A DNA stretch of 64,000 nt from Hormiphora californensis (GCA_020137815.1 CM035355.1:3554750-3618749); one strand, 5' to 3'; positions 34,921 to 47,763 are shown, counted from the stretch's first letter. Made by a program: numbers and translations. Notes: a model not told the origin generated them from the sequence alone.

Positions 34921-36892
34921 AGGCTACAGCGAGTATGACTTCTCTTCCGCTCCTTGGTTCTCCTACAGGTGAAGTAGTCGGATCCTCAGTCCTCACCCAG
35001 GTTGTATAAGACAGTATCGATTGTTTAAGGGCTAAAGCCCTGGTGCTAAAGTATTTATTTCTGGATCCCTAGATCCAAGAGCATATTTTATCAATCTGCA
35101 GTAAGCAGAGACAGTATATTTCATCATCCGATTTAAATGTTGTTTAACTAACAAGACCTACCTTCAGAAAAATACCATCTTGCAATAACAATTGGAAATC
35201 CTTGGTATAGAACTAACCGCTTTTGAAACGAGAGTTAGTGAGATGAAGTCCGCACCAAGTGATGCAAGTAGTCAAGACCTAACAGAACTCGTGTTGTTCT
35301 TTAAAATATGGACAATGAAAAGCGGACAATAAATGTATATTTGTATTTGTATTTGTATATTTGTTGTCAGCGTTTGCCAACTTGAAAGACGTTTTTGACA
35401 GTGGCATGTACATTGTACAGTTGGCAATCCCTTGGTAGTTGGCATATGTACGTACCCCCTATTCAGAGGGGCCTGCCGCCTGCAGTGTTTGCCAATGGTT
35501 AACTTGGTTGCGTAGCAGCCCTCTTACGCATCCGAAGGGGTCAGGGGGCTGGGGCACGAACGCAGAGGGTGCCCAAATGGTTAACCACTAAATGGTACTA
35601 GTAACTTTAATTCCATCTCTGCAGTTGTGGATTTGTGTATTTTTCTCCTTCTTCTTCATAGTGCCTGGGCTTGTAAACCCAGGAGGCCAGAAGGGACTTT
35701 CACAAAGCGATATCACCGGCACTGAAGAAGAGCCTCCTCCCACCCACCACCCAGAACTACCATCTAGCAGGTTCAAGTGGGATCGTAGGAGGAGAACTCC
35801 TCTCAGGATATATATCATATACACAGTCATGTAATGTCCCAAAGCAGTGTTAAGACGGAACTGGGAACAGACCACTTTCAGACGCTTGTTGAGTGTTGAC
35901 ACAGTGATATTTGGGGGTGATCCTTCACCACTAAGTAAAGCCTGATTAGCAATTCAAAATAGTCCATTAGTCCACGAACTGATGGAATCACATGGCCCGA
36001 TTAACTGTCAGAAACATGACCACTGTGTGCTGAAGTGCACACATATCCGTTTACAAGGAGTCGCATGATTCCCTCCCGCAACAAACAGTGCCACTTACGA
36101 ACACCCTCAATATGTTGTTATCTTATCGAATATAATATGAGGGCACGGGGTAAACGAATTTTATGTTGCTTACGAACTTTCAAGTTTCTGACTAAGGAAC
36201 AAAATATGAAAACACGAACGGCTGTCTTATGGATGTTCGTGGTATTGTATGTCAAAGCTGGGGGCTTTTAAATTGATACTTGATAGTCAGACGAATATAT
36301 TATTGTTGAATGTTTATACAAACACTAACAGACATTTATTGGGAGCCCCTTTTTCCGGGTTCGGCAGCTCTATAGCAGTAGAATTTATACTGTTATAACA
36401 GTAGAAATTCTACTAGAATGTGCCTCTTTCTAGAACTACTGTCGTTTGCTGTCTGGCGTCGCCAGGCCCCATTTGATTCTCAAACAGTGCGCTCAGATCG
36501 GGTCTGCGCCGCCGGACAGTTCTTCTGCTGCTCCGCGACCCTCTCTCTAACCGCATGATAAAAATCTCCTATGATATCGCGTGACGTGTCCTCGATTGTT
36601 TATTTGCTCCTAGTAATGTAATTTCCTCGATTCTAACTCATCTCCCCTATCATGCATAAAATGCGAATAGCGAGAGAAAATCTAAGAGAGAGAAGAGCTA
36701 AAGAGAGTGTTAGGTGAGGCAGTGAGGCCAGGCACAGTGATCGGAGTCGCGTTGGCTTGTATGCACAATTATATTCTGCTTGTGTGTGTGTGTGCCACAT
36801 GAAACAGCTCTACTCGTTCATTCCCTGCCTTCTCTTTTCATTTCTCTATTTTTTCCTCCCAATCTTTCTCTATCTCCCTCTCGCCCTCTCTC

Positions 36893-36936
<44 letters not shown>

Positions 36937-36951
36937 TCTCTATCTCTCTCC

Positions 36952-37036
<85 letters not shown>

Positions 37037-37655
37037 AATCTCTCTCAGTGAGGGTCCTTTTGTTACCTTGGCAACACAATTACCAGTCATTTGTTTGCTC
37101 CCTGCTCCCCTTTGACAGAGAGAAAAAGAGAGAATGAGAGAGCGAAAGAGAAAGAGAGTGAGACTCACTGAGAGAGAGGGAACACGAACAGGGCAGAGAC
37201 CTTTAGACACACTGGCCCAGAATTCTCTGTTCCCAGTTCTCATTTGTCACAGTACTGACAGCTGGACGACTGATTACATACACATACATTAGAATGATTC
37301 GACTGAGTGCTAGTTTTGTGTGCTGCATTTCTTTAGTAGTCTCAGTACATGAATCACAGTAGTAGTTCTTTATGAAGCCTTACAGATCTACATATAGAGC
37401 TGTGTACTACAAGGCGCTCACTGTGCATGTGCCGAATGTTATTTGACAGTAGCTGACACTATACCTAATGTGTGAGTATAGTTCATTTTGTGAGTGCGTG
37501 TTGGTGGCTTAATTGTTTGACGGAGGGTCTCACGTGGTAAGTGCCTCCTCCATTATCACATTAGTAACTTGCGATTTTAAAGTAAGTACATATATTATAA
37601 AATCATTTTTCAGATTGTTTTTTTTCGTAGCAAAAAAATTGTCTGCCGGTTCAAA
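34921..37655. other. intergenic, no supported gene
   Basis: Contains a MITE of the CTGTCTGG family at 36449-36519 (ends CTGTCTGGCG and CCGGACAG), a long CT microsatellite at about 36888-37035, and GA-rich sequence to 37170. A plus-strand open stretch at 35592-35834 starts with a hydrophobic run but has no recognisable content. Confidence 0.5.
36888..37035. repeat. CT dinucleotide microsatellite
   Basis: About 150 bases of CT repeat with a few TG and TA interruptions. Confidence 0.95.
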
Positions 37656-38950
37656 TTACTTTGGGTTGTATTTCGCGACCAGTTTCAACACATCACCATA
37701 TACAACGTCCTTTGCATTCAACCCCCACACAAAATCCATGTGATTTAGCTTGTCCCAGAACCGATTGAGAACCAGGATCTCCGGATTGAGTTGGCCCTCA
37801 AGCCAGGCCACATCACGAGGGTCCGCTAGGAAGTCGTTACCTCCCGCCAGGAGCGCTGTTGGGATATCCACCTTGGACGGATCATATTGTGGTGGTGTGG
37901 TGGAGTTGTAGTGCGCCATATTCCCCTTCTTCCCGTAATCGTAGCCCTGTAACTTCTGCTCTCGGAGCAGCTGAGCCCAGTGAATCATGTTCTGTACACT
38001 CGTTCCCGCCGGGGTGTGTGAAACATACACGGGGATCCGGGTGTTGTTCAGGTTGCTGGTATCATAGCCACATAGTAAGAAGATCACATTCCGACATATT
38101 ACCTCCTTTTCAAGAGGGCAAACCAGGCTCGCCAGTAGCTTCATTTCCCAGTTACTTGGCGCAAAGTCGTGTACACCAAATAACTTGAAAAGGTTCTCAA
38201 TCTCCGGTTCAAGGAGGTTTAGTACTTTCACCAGGCCTTCAATGTGCGTTATTCTGGCTACTGGAGCAAGGGCCGCGAAAACATTCACTTTGGATGCCAG
38301 ATCAGGGTTACTAGAGAAACCGATAAATCCAATTAGGGTTCCCTGGGAGTGACCGGCGTAGGAGACAGTCTTCACTCCTGTCTCGTTAACTACATAATTG
38401 ATCATGGCTGGAAGGTCAATGGCCGCGAATTGATCAAAGGAAAACTCCCAGAATTCCTTACTCTTTTTGGAGAGCGAGGTGTGGTTGGTGGAGTAGGTGT
38501 TACCCCGGACGTTTCCCATCCAGACATCATAACCTTGGTCAGCCAGGATAAACCCAAGACTCTGCTCTGGGTAGTTCATCACCCAGGTTGCGCTGGAGTC
38601 AAGGAGACCATGCTGGAGAAATACCACGGGACCTTTACCTGTTGGTTTGGTTAGGTTAGATTGGTTTGGGTTAGATTATATTGGTTTCGTTCATGGCCAT
38701 GGTTTGGTTTGGGGATTGGTTAGGTTAAGGATGGTAACCATATGTGACTGAAAATAGTCTTTGGTTGGTGTCCTCCCTTACCTGGGATTCGATGTATTCC
38801 CAGGATATACCCATCTGATGTTGTTACCCAGTGTTCCTCGGAGGGGTAGCCCCAGTATCGAACCATTTCAGGAGTGGACATATGCTGCTCAGGGTCCTCC
38901 TTGGCAGAGACCCCCAGGAAAGGGAGGAGAAGAAGGAGGGCAAGCAACAT
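37656..38950 (-). CDS. secreted/lysosomal acid lipase, AB-hydrolase type
   Basis: Two exons, 38950-38782 and 38638-37656, joined in phase 1; 383 residues, close to human LIPA/LIPF (about 398). Residues 1-16 (MLLALLLLLPFLGVSA) are a signal peptide. The N-terminal motif YWGYPSEEHWVTTSDGYIL is typical of the AB-hydrolase lipase domain. HGLLDSSATWVMN gives the oxyanion region; the nucleophile is Ser154 in GHSQG; Asp325 (GGNDFLAD) and His356 (LNHMDFVWG) complete the triad. Such enzymes hydrolyse triglycerides and cholesteryl esters in lysosomes or gut. The ATG at 38950 is chosen because it starts the signal peptide; the open frame further upstream runs into a GA microsatellite. Lysosomal versus digestive role is undecided. 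Confidence 0.94.
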
Positions 38951-39021
38951 TTTGGGAAGTGTTATCGAGGTTTTGTGAGTTGCAACTCCATATGGCGGCG
39001 TCAAATCTCGTGACATTTGGG

Positions 39022-39200
<179 letters not shown>

Positions 39201-40495
39201 GAAAGAGAGAAAAAGAGAGGGTGAAACTGAAAGATAGAGGAAGTAGGAGAGATAAAGAAGAGGAGAGATAGAGAGAGAAGAAGTGGAACAGCCAGAGAAT
39301 TCTGAGATGAAAAAAAAGAAGTTTCTAGCTTCTCGCTTCCGAAGAGTTCTCGCATTACAAATTGTGTTAGTGACCTACACTCTCTCGTAGGCATAATCAG
39401 ATTCATGAAGGAGGGCTATCTTTTTTCTTCTCCTGCTGCAGTAATATTATAGTGACACTTTTTATTCCTCCACGACTTTTTTCCACGTACGAGAAGTTCA
39501 TTACACGGTGTCTTGTGGCTCATCCCCTGGGCGGAAGTCTGATTCAAATAACTTGAATTAAATGGCGCCCCAAGTGTTTTGACGACTTTGCGTAACACGT
39601 TACACCTAGGTCGGACCCCCACCAACCTAAGGATCGGACTGTAAATATACTGTAAACGTTGATATTGTTGGGGTACATTTATTTTCGCGTTTTTTTGGGA
39701 TTGAAAAACCGTGAAACTTTTGACCGTGAAACTTTTTTGGGGGATTAGTTTTTAAACAGCAGTTTAGGGAAATTAGGGGAGTCCGCGAAAATTCTCACCG
39801 TGAAATACATATATCTCAAAAATGATGAATCCGCGAAAATTTTCATCTGCGGAAATATCAACGTTTACAGTAATAATTTATTTTTCATTAACCATGCATA
39901 GGGCAGATTGATCAATGATAGTGTATAAGTGTTGCGTGTGTCCTAATCTAGCATGATGCTTGTTGGGCTTCTAGAAGAGAAATAGAGAGAGAGTGAGAGG
40001 GATAACAAGAAAGAGGGAAAAAGATAGAGAGCGAGAGAGGGAGAGAGGCAGATAATTTAGCAAGCTTGTTGTTCTGATTTTAGTTTTCTTGAGCCAGTCT
40101 AACAAGCATAGTCCGGGGCCTATTGGAAACACATTGCTGCAAAAAACAAGCAACATTTCCAATTATTGCTTTAGCTTACATGTACACTTACATAAAACTG
40201 TTTGATAAGATTTATAGCCAACGCGATGCCTAACTACTCTCCTCGCTCCGCTCGTAGTAGAGAAGCAAGTGAGACAGGGGCAACGCTTGACTTATCTCCC
40301 TTATGCAGCCTCTATAATAACTAAACCCCTGTATGCATATTATATATCCTCTATGACTAACCCCCTGTATTTCTAACCTCTCTCTCCTGTATTACTAAAC
40401 CCTCTGACTCTCTCTCTCTCTCTCTCTGTCTCTAGCCTCTCTCTCTCCTGTATTACTAAACCCTCTCTGTCTCTAGCCTCTCTCCCTCGGTAGCT
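39201..40495. other. divergent upstream region of lipase and phosphagen kinase
   Basis: No gene seen. It separates two divergently transcribed genes. CT-rich runs at 40405-40480 directly precede the kinase start. Around 39660-39880 an inverted pair built on GTGAAACTTTT/AACGTTTACAGTA suggests a small degenerate palindrome. Confidence 0.4.
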
Positions 40496-43400
40496 ATGTG
40501 GAAGTACGCTGCAGCAGCATGTGTAACGGCCGCCAGTGCCTCTGGATTCCTCGCCAACAGCTTCTACGGAACTGCCGAGCAGGTACTACTTGACTCGAGT
40601 GAAGTGATATCTATAATTGCTATTTGCTGTCTGGGGCTGCCGACCCCACCTAAGCGCTTTGTCGCCCGCTCAGATGGGGTTTTGAGAATCAAATCGGGGT
40701 CTGGTATCACCAGACAGTATATGATATATGTGACCGTTATCCTTAGCTATGTAAATCTCGGCATATCAATAGAAGAAATTATCTCGTGTAAATCATTTCA
40801 TTCATTTCATTTCATTTCATTTAAACACCGCTCGGTGGCGGGGTGCCGCTTTATTACTGGGCGAAAATATCAAAATCATTATATAATATGTAACATTAAT
40901 TTGTGAACACGACAGCTAACTGGGTGTGTCTCACCAAATTGACACCAAAATTTCAAACTCGGAGAATTTCAAAAAAAATTATATCATCTGAAAGCGGGTA
41001 AAGGACTGATCATTTCGGTATGTCGCGTCAGTTTAATTGATTATTAATTAATTAATTATTAATTAATTAGCGACCGTAACATTGGTAACGACCGTAACGT
41101 TTCGGTCGTTACAGTGTATTCTATTTAAAATTGCACATAAAATGGTCGTAACGACCGTAACGTAACGGTCGTTACATATGTAACGACTGTAACGTAACGG
41201 TCGTTACATTTGTAACGACCGTAACGTTACGGTCGTTACATTTGAAACGACCGTAACGTTTTACCACCGTAATGTTACGGTCGTTGCCTAAAATGACCGT
41301 ATTTTGTAACGACCGTAACGTTACGGTCGTTACATTTGTAACGACCGTAACGTTTCGGTCGTTACATTTGTAACGACCGTTACGTTACGGTTGCTGTTAC
41401 GGTCGTTACAAATGTTACATCTCCAGAGTGTTCAGGCAGCCACGGCCATACTTTTTGGACTAAGGCTTTAGAATTCAGACAGGAGAAAGTACTCAGTCAC
41501 AGCTTCCGCTGAGTACCAGTTTCAACTTCGTACGATAACTACAACCGATTCTATGATCGTTCAAAAATGCGTTACGGTCGTTACGGTCGTTACGTCAACG
41601 CCAAAAAAAGGCTTTTTTTGGCATATTATGCATCATAATTCAGCTCAGTGATGCATGATTATCATAATATTTAGTAATTCAGTAGTTCAGACATTTTCTG
41701 ACAGTTTGGTACCAAAATTAACAAAATTGGCCAATGTTTAGGTGGTCTACGGACCTGTACAAAATTTCCAAACTCGAGGTGTCAATTTGGTGAGACACAC
41801 CCAACTAGGGGGTGACATGAGATCACGTGGCATGATTTTGGCAGTGTTCTGAAGGTTGAAGGATAAGATAGCGGGACGCGATATATTGATAGCTAGGAAG
41901 ATAGGGAGAAGGGGTGAGAGAGAGAGAGAGAGTGGGGGAGAGAGAGTGGGGGAGAGAGAGGGAGAGAAGGGGAGAAAGAGAGAACGAGCGACGATGCGAG
42001 ATGGCCAGTGGCAGTTAGGTCATTTAATTTGTTGTAGTATATAGTTTGTTTCTTCCCATGAATTCGGGTTAGTTTCGTTTTTTTGGGATTGTAGTTTTAG
42101 CAAAATTTTGGTGATCCCTTTTTTAAAGGGGTCATAGAATCTATCGCATATGTGCTTCTTTTTATTATTAATTGTTGTTTCAGTGTCTTTGTCGCATAGA
42201 TCATACATAAGATTGTAAAGTCTGGGTCCAATATGTGCGATTTGATAATTAGAGCGTGTCAGTCGAAAGTGAGGAGCATTAAATATCGCTTACCACGTAC
42301 CCATAATCCTATTCTTCAGGCGCCTTTCCCGGAAATCAAATCGGCCCACTCTCTCGTTGCGAAACACGTTACCAAGGAGCGATGGGACAAGCTGGCTGGA
42401 GTTGTCACGGAGACATCCGGTTTTACCCTTGGTCAGGCCATTGCCTGTGCTGTTGAGTTCGATAACCAGCACTGCGGAATCTACGCTGGTGATTATGACT
42501 CCTACAAGGACTTCGCTGACGTTTTTGATCCTATCATCCAGGTTGGTAAAACTGATTTCTTACATCATTATATTAGGTTTTTCACTCATTTTATGTTTCA
42601 CACTTTTCCCTTCTCTCTTGGCCTCTACATCACCGCATACCATCGCTTTGTCAACACCTACTATTGGTTACACACACACTGTGGAGCTAACACACACAGC
42701 GTGTACTGTATATCATATCCCATGATACATTAGCTAACACGTTCTCATTTCAGGAGTACCATGGAATCAGTGCTGATGCAAAGCACACCTCCGACATGGA
42801 TGCCAACAAGATCGTAGGTAACATTGACCCAAAAGTTCCTGTGAAATCCGTGCGGATCCGTGTGGGACGATCCTTCAACGGCTTCGGACTCTCCCCGGGG
42901 ATCACAAAACAACAACGCCTCGACCTTGAAGCTCTTCTGAAGTCGGCGTTTGGTAATTTCACGGGTGACCTGGAGGGAAATTACTATCCTCTCCTGGGCA
43001 TGGATGAGGGTGTGAGGCAGCAGCTGGTGGACGATCATTTCCTGTTTGTATCAGGGGATAGGAACCTCATTGCGGCGGGTATGGAACGAGACTGGCCCGA
43101 GGGACGAGGTATCTTCCACAACAAGGAGAAGACCTTCCTTGTGTGGGTGAACGAGGAGGACCAGACCAGGATCATCTCCATGCAGAAGGGAGGGGACGTT
43201 AAGGCAGTGTTTGAGAGGCTTGCTAGGGCAATCAAGGCCGTCGAGGATTCCGTCAAGAAAGAAAGTGGAAAGGAATTCATGTGCGATGAAAAGTATGGAT
43301 ACATCCACTCTTGCCCCACCAACCTGGGAACCGGAATGAGGGCCTCTGTCCATGTTGACCTACCTGGGTGGACCGCTGAGGGGCTCGGATCTCTGCAGGC

Positions 43401-43593
43401 AAGGTGCGAGGAGCTGGCCCTCCAGCCCCGAGGAACCCGAGGAGAGAGCGGCGGACAGACCGGTATTACCTACGATATCTCCAACAAGCACAGGCTGGGT
43501 TACAGCGAGGTACAGCTCGTACAGTGCATGATTGACGGAGTGAACACCCTGTACAAAGAGGACCTAGAGCTCCAGAAGAAACACGGCCTTTGA
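40496..43593 (+). CDS. phosphagen (arginine/creatine-type) kinase with N-terminal extension
   Basis: Three exons, 40496-40582, 42320-42541 and 42754-43593, all phase 0; 382 residues. The ATP:guanidino phosphotransferase fold is clear: GIYAGDYDSYKDFADVFDPI, VDDHFLF, RDWPEGRGIFHN, FLVWVNEEDQTRIISMQKGG (Glu pair at about 237-238), and CPTNLGTGMRASVHV with the reactive Cys at about 290. RGTRGE and YDISNKHRLG are arginine-kinase-like, while GTG after the Cys and HTSDMDANKI resemble creatine kinase. The first 29 residues, encoded by their own exon, are Ala-rich with a basic residue and no early acid (MWKYAAAACVTAASASGF), compatible with a mitochondrial leader or membrane anchor. Role: buffering ATP by reversible guanidine phosphorylation. 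The substrate is not settled. Intron 1 carries a MITE and a foldback element. Confidence 0.93.
40627..40717. mobile_element. 91-bp MITE, CTGTCTGG family
   Basis: In intron 1 of the kinase gene. Starts CTGTCTGGGGCTGCCG, contains GCTCAGATGGGGT and ends CACCAGACAG. No clear target duplication. Confidence 0.65.
40921..41804. mobile_element. foldback element with TAACGACCGTAACG array
   Basis: Left end GGGTGTGTCTCACCAAATTG, right end its complement. Inside are more than ten copies of TAACGACCGTAACG, itself nearly palindromic with ACGGTCGTTA, mixed in both senses. Located in intron 1 of the kinase gene. No coding capacity. Confidence 0.75.
41895..41995. repeat. GA-rich low-complexity tract
   Basis: GAGAGA and GTGGGGGAGAGA runs in the kinase intron 1. 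Confidence 0.8.
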
Positions 43594-43897
43594 AGTGTTA
43601 ACAGCTGGTTGAAAACTTTGATCTGATATAACGATAATGTGATATATATTTAGCAAGGGCAGGATAGAGAGAAAAATATATTCGTCACTTTTTGTCCGTT
43701 TTTCACTCTTAATTTATACTTTTACAATAACATATTTTGCTCTTGCGAATTACTGTGTTTTAAATTCGTCTACAAGCGTACCCCCAAAAATATTGTTTGT
43801 GCCGCGTTCCTAGCAGTTGTACTTGTATTGGGGCGATGCAGTGTCGTGCATCACCCCTATCTTCGGTGTCTTTGGTGTCCTGTTATTTAAACATGAT

Positions 43898-43968
43898 CTG
43901 TCTGGTGCCGCAACCCCATCTGAGCGCACTGATTTGAGAATCAAATGGGGTATGGCGCCGCCATACAG
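43898..43968. mobile_element. 71-bp MITE, CTGTCTGG family
   Basis: Starts CTGTCTGGTGCCGC and ends GCGCCGCCATACAG; AACATGAT flanks both sides (43890-43897 and 43969-43976), an exact 8-bp duplication. It lies in the 3' flank of the phosphagen kinase gene. Confidence 0.85.
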
Positions 43969-44290
43969 AACATGATAGATTCAAGATTGATACACGAAAA
44001 TAATGATCCATGATACATGTTTCAAATTTTAATTTTAATTTTTAGTAAAAAATACATTAACACGAGCTATACAATGTCCTCTGCTCTAATTTTTAGTGAA
44101 GTAAACGCTCAAAATGATGTAAAAATGATGTCAAAAGACAATCTTTTGAAGCAGTAAATTGTATTCTTCGAAAAAGTTCAATAGCATTTTGGCCTGTCTG
44201 GCTGAGCCGACCCAATCTAAGCACACTGTCGCACTACTCTACATTGTACAGCTGTACATGTACCAGACAGAATTTGAAAGTCCTGCCACA

Positions 44291-46707
44291 CTAATGGTTG
44301 TCAGGTTTGTCACCAAGATGCATCTTCTTTGTCTTGTCTTGGATGTCCCCTGTCAACTTCTCTTTATAGTACCTCGAGCCCTTTACGTCCTTGGGTAGCG
44401 GATCAATTTCATCCAGCTTGCTAGGTCCCTTGTTCTTGTCCAGACAGAGAACTTTGGTGTCGATAGGTTTCATTTTAGACCACTCAATACTTTTCCCGCA
44501 ACCATAGCTATCTCCAGAGATAACTTTCGCAAGAGATCTCATTCCCGCTGACTGGATATCAAGTGTGTTGTTGATCCAAGCGAATCTGTATGTTCCCAAC
44601 TGGGCGTATTCCCCGGCACGGATGTCCAGGGCAAGGCTACTATCCAACCGGTTTCCACAGGTGGTCGAGCCCTCACAACCAGCTATCTTGATCCATACTT
44701 CTTGACAGTGCGGACATTGCCTGGCATCTACCACTCCATGGCCACTGACAGCATATTTCTCTGTCTCTATGCGTATACCTGTAACGGGGGAGGATATTTC
44801 TGAGCGATTTAGCATAGTTAATTAACTTTATCATGAAATAGGCAACATTTATCTGCTAATGAAGAATAAGGGGGAGGGTAAATACCTTGCATAGCTAGAC
44901 TATGTTTCGCGCCCCCGCCCTTCTTTACAAATGTAAAGGAGGGTTAGAACATAACAATAAATACCATAAATGACGGTGCGAAGTTGATTTGTCAGTAGAG
45001 CACAGTATCCCGCCTGAAGGTCTGCATCGACGCCCATGAAATCGAAATCTAACTCGGTACAAAAATTCTTTTGGATAACCTCAATTTGTTCAATCATCCA
45101 AGCCTAAAGAAGGGGTGGGAAATTTAAAATGAATGAAGTTTAAAAGAGTTACATTTTGATTTCCAGTGCATGTTGGTTTATTTCGTTGTGATTTGGTGCA
45201 TACCGAATCTCAACAATAGATACTCAACATTTGATTTGTATACCTGGAATTCAAAGAGTAAGTCAACTAGATCCTTCCCTGTGTAGTTATCACGGATCCT
45301 ATCAAACGATTCCTTCACGCTGTTGAAAAGGTCTACCTCCTTCGCTATCAACCTGCACGAAAAGATAATAAATATAAATCTGGTTCTGTCAGCTGCCAAT
45401 GCTCTGACCACCGTTTTCGCTGCCAGAGCATTGGCCTTATTCTAATTGCACGCGGATCGCACGAGAACTGTGATCAGAACATTGGGCTGAGCACTAGGTT
45501 TTCGCGTCCTCCGCGTGCAGAATTTGAAAAGAATAAGAATAGGGTCAGGTCAATGCTCTGACATATATCTGGTTAGATTGGCCCACTGTGAAACTACACC
45601 ACGCGGCTGTGATAACTTACTTGAGCGGTTTCCTATCACTCTCCCTAATATCAAAGAGTTTCAAGAACAACGCACTGTCAACTGTTACTTTTTGAGGCTT
45701 GTGACCCTCGCAAGATTTCCTTATCTTAGCAACCAGTTTGTGCCGGGGATCATCAAGTTGAGTGCATACCACATCTTCAATGCCAAATTTTCTATTGATA
45801 ACCTGTAAAAAATATGACGTGTTTATATTTACACAAGCCTGTATTGTTGATACCGGTATGGTTTGTTAAATAGGGGTTACTCAAAATGATAAGATCGAAA
45901 TGTAAATTTGTAGGATGCGATGGATTCTTGTTGAGTGAGGATTACTCGACAAATGAATCCAGCATTCTAGATTGTTTGGGCAGTTACCTTTTTGATACTG
46001 TCGTCATCATACATAACCTGGTCCATGTGGGTCACCATCACCCCAATCAGCTCATCAGGTAGCTGGATCAACTTGTCAGAGTAGTACTCTAGCGTTTTAA
46101 TGGTCGTGTCTTGCCGGACCTCCGCCTTCACGATAATCAATATCTAACAATTGGGTGTTTTTGGTGGTCATTTGTTCGCATGTCAGTTAGCAATTGGGTG
46201 TTTGGGTGTTCGCATGTTGGTTTGAATTGTTCATACAGAACAGTGTCAGGTGAATCAAATGTTGGTGGGCAAACAAACACAATAGTACAGTCGGACCCCG
46301 GACCTCGGGGGGAAAACCCTGCCACTAAATCGGGGCCACTAAATCGGGGTCGCTTGACACTGTGTCCGTGCTCCGCAGAATAAAAAGAAAGTTTAAGTAT
46401 GAACAGTTCAAAGCATTACCTTCGAGAGAGGCATAAAGCTGATTGCTCCTGCAATCCACTGACTCTGTTCCATCTTGTCATCAATAGCATTACACCCAGG
46501 GGTATCTGAGATAACCATAGTGCCATCATACGTCCAAAATGGTTCTGCAGTTTTAGTCCAACTTCTCGAATCATCGCTGCTCCTCCCAGTTTGGCCTGTT
46601 AGTTTCTCCACTACAGTCGATTTGCCCGTACCCGGATCTCCGACCATTACAACATATGGGGTCGGGTTGTCTATGGCCTTCCGTATAAAGCCAAACATAT
46701 TTTGCAT
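44291..46707 (-). CDS. P-loop GTPase (AIG1/TRAFAC-like) with C-terminal Cys module
   Basis: Six exons: 46707-46420, 46143-45988, 45802-45621, 45352-45244, 45103-44965 and 44778-44291; phases agree and the product is 453 residues. G1 is GDPGTGKST (from residue 23), G3 DTPG (68-71), then a hydrophobic strand ILIIVKAEV and THMD (134-137) in the G4 position, as in AIG1-like GTPases. Helical sequence follows, rich in acidic and basic residues. From about residue 313 comes CPHCQEVWIKIAGCEG then TTCGNR, a cysteine pattern resembling half of a RING/IBR zinc module. The basic tail is KGSRYYKEKL. I do not recognise a characterised protein with this order. GTP binding is well supported; the rest of the function is unknown. 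The open frame reaches upstream of the ATG with a hydrophobic run, so a longer N-terminus is possible. Confidence 0.82.
45396..45561. repeat. dispersed repeat with CCAATGCTCTGAC ends
   Basis: In intron 3 of the GTPase gene. Starts CCAATGCTCTGAC and ends GTCAATGCTCTGAC, with inner CAGAGCATTGGCC and GAATAGGGTCAGG. Related to the copy at 6160-6465. Confidence 0.55.
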
Positions 46708-46799
46708 TTTAGAGAAGTTCACAGTGGACAAATTGAGACTTTGCAAGGGAACAGACAAAAACAAAAAGGCTAGCACAGAAAGTACAGAAAGCTTGGTTA

Positions 46800-46806
46800 T
46801 TTTATA
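46800..46806 (-). promoter_or_regulatory. possible TATA box of the GTPase gene
   Basis: TATAAAA on the minus strand, 93 bases upstream of the chosen start codon; spacing would put the transcript start about 65 bases before the ATG. Could be chance in AT-rich DNA. Confidence 0.3.
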
Positions 46807-46974
46807 CCCAGGCCATGGCCGCGAGGTGATCTAATATTCAAATATATTTCTTCAACTTGCATAAATACAAAAGTGGAAGCTACTTTTGAGTTTTGAGTAG
46901 AAAGATAAACTTCTTCTTAATAATCCAATTATTCATCTGACTATCCACATATTCTGTGTCAGTTCTCAGTGCAC

Positions 46975-47400
46975 ATAATTGACATGTTCCTTGTCTGCAC
47001 TGTCAGCTCTCACACCGGGCCGAAGGTGTGAGCTTACGCGAGTCCGAAGGGCTAGCGTAAGCTGTCCGAGGCGCTTAAAGTGCCGAACAGACAGACTGCG
47101 TAGCATGGCAAGCACATAAGATCGGGTCGACGCCGCCAGACAGTCAAAATCACCCCCCCCCCAGGGTTGCAACTGTCCCCTACACCTTGCTTTGGAGATT
47201 TGTCCCCATACCCTCTGACCGAGACTGCCGTACACCCTGCGGGAGAGCTCGCAACCGGAGGTGGTGATCTATAACGGGGCGACCCTTGTTACTTCCGTAA
47301 CCCTCGCTTCGCACCGGGCCCAAGGTCCGGTGCGGCTCCGCGAGCCGCCGGAGGCGTAATCTGACAAGGCGGCCGACCCTGGGAATTTTAATCAATGATT
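46975..47400. repeat. GC-rich dispersed repeat fragments
   Basis: A CTGTCAGCTCTCACACCGGG stretch, a piece of the CTGTCTGG MITE (about 47110-47145), and a 60-base segment with TTACTTCCGTAACCCTCGC at 47275-47335 that recurs in inverse orientation at about 55545-55595. No coding content. Confidence 0.5.
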
Positions 47401-47534
47401 TGATAAGGGTGCTCTTTACACTATAAACGGAGGGCGCGGTGCTGATTTTATAAAGAAACTGAACAATGCGCGCCGAGCCTCATGTTAAAAAAAGAGGACG
47501 CGCAATCTGATTTCAGACTAGATAAAAAATCCTG

Positions 47535-47615
47535 ACGTCGCTCCTTGACATGTTGGTCCCATTGTCAGTGGGACCAACATGTCAGTGACCCACATGTCAA
47601 GGAGCGACGTCCCAC
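47535..47615. repeat. hairpin-forming inverted repeat
   Basis: GACGTCGCTCCTTGACATGT and its complement enclose a second inverted pair TTGGTCCCA/TGGGACCAA. Likely a foldback remnant. Confidence 0.6.
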
Positions 47616-47763
47616 CTACCTAACCGAGGGTCCCACTCCAAACAGTCACCTTTGGGCGGGCCAGGTGGGGCATATCAGGCATGATGAAAATTGTCAGGCA
47701 TCAGGCTGACAGTTGTGGACGGACCGCCCTGCACCGACATGTTGTCCACAGTTAATTGTTGAG

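Noticed and set aside
35592-35834. Plus-strand frame with a hydrophobic start and proline-rich tail
   Set aside because: No splice partners, no recognisable motif and no start context; too short to support.
36757-37243. Serine/leucine and arginine/glutamate-rich open frames
   Set aside because: Pure translations of a CT/GA microsatellite.
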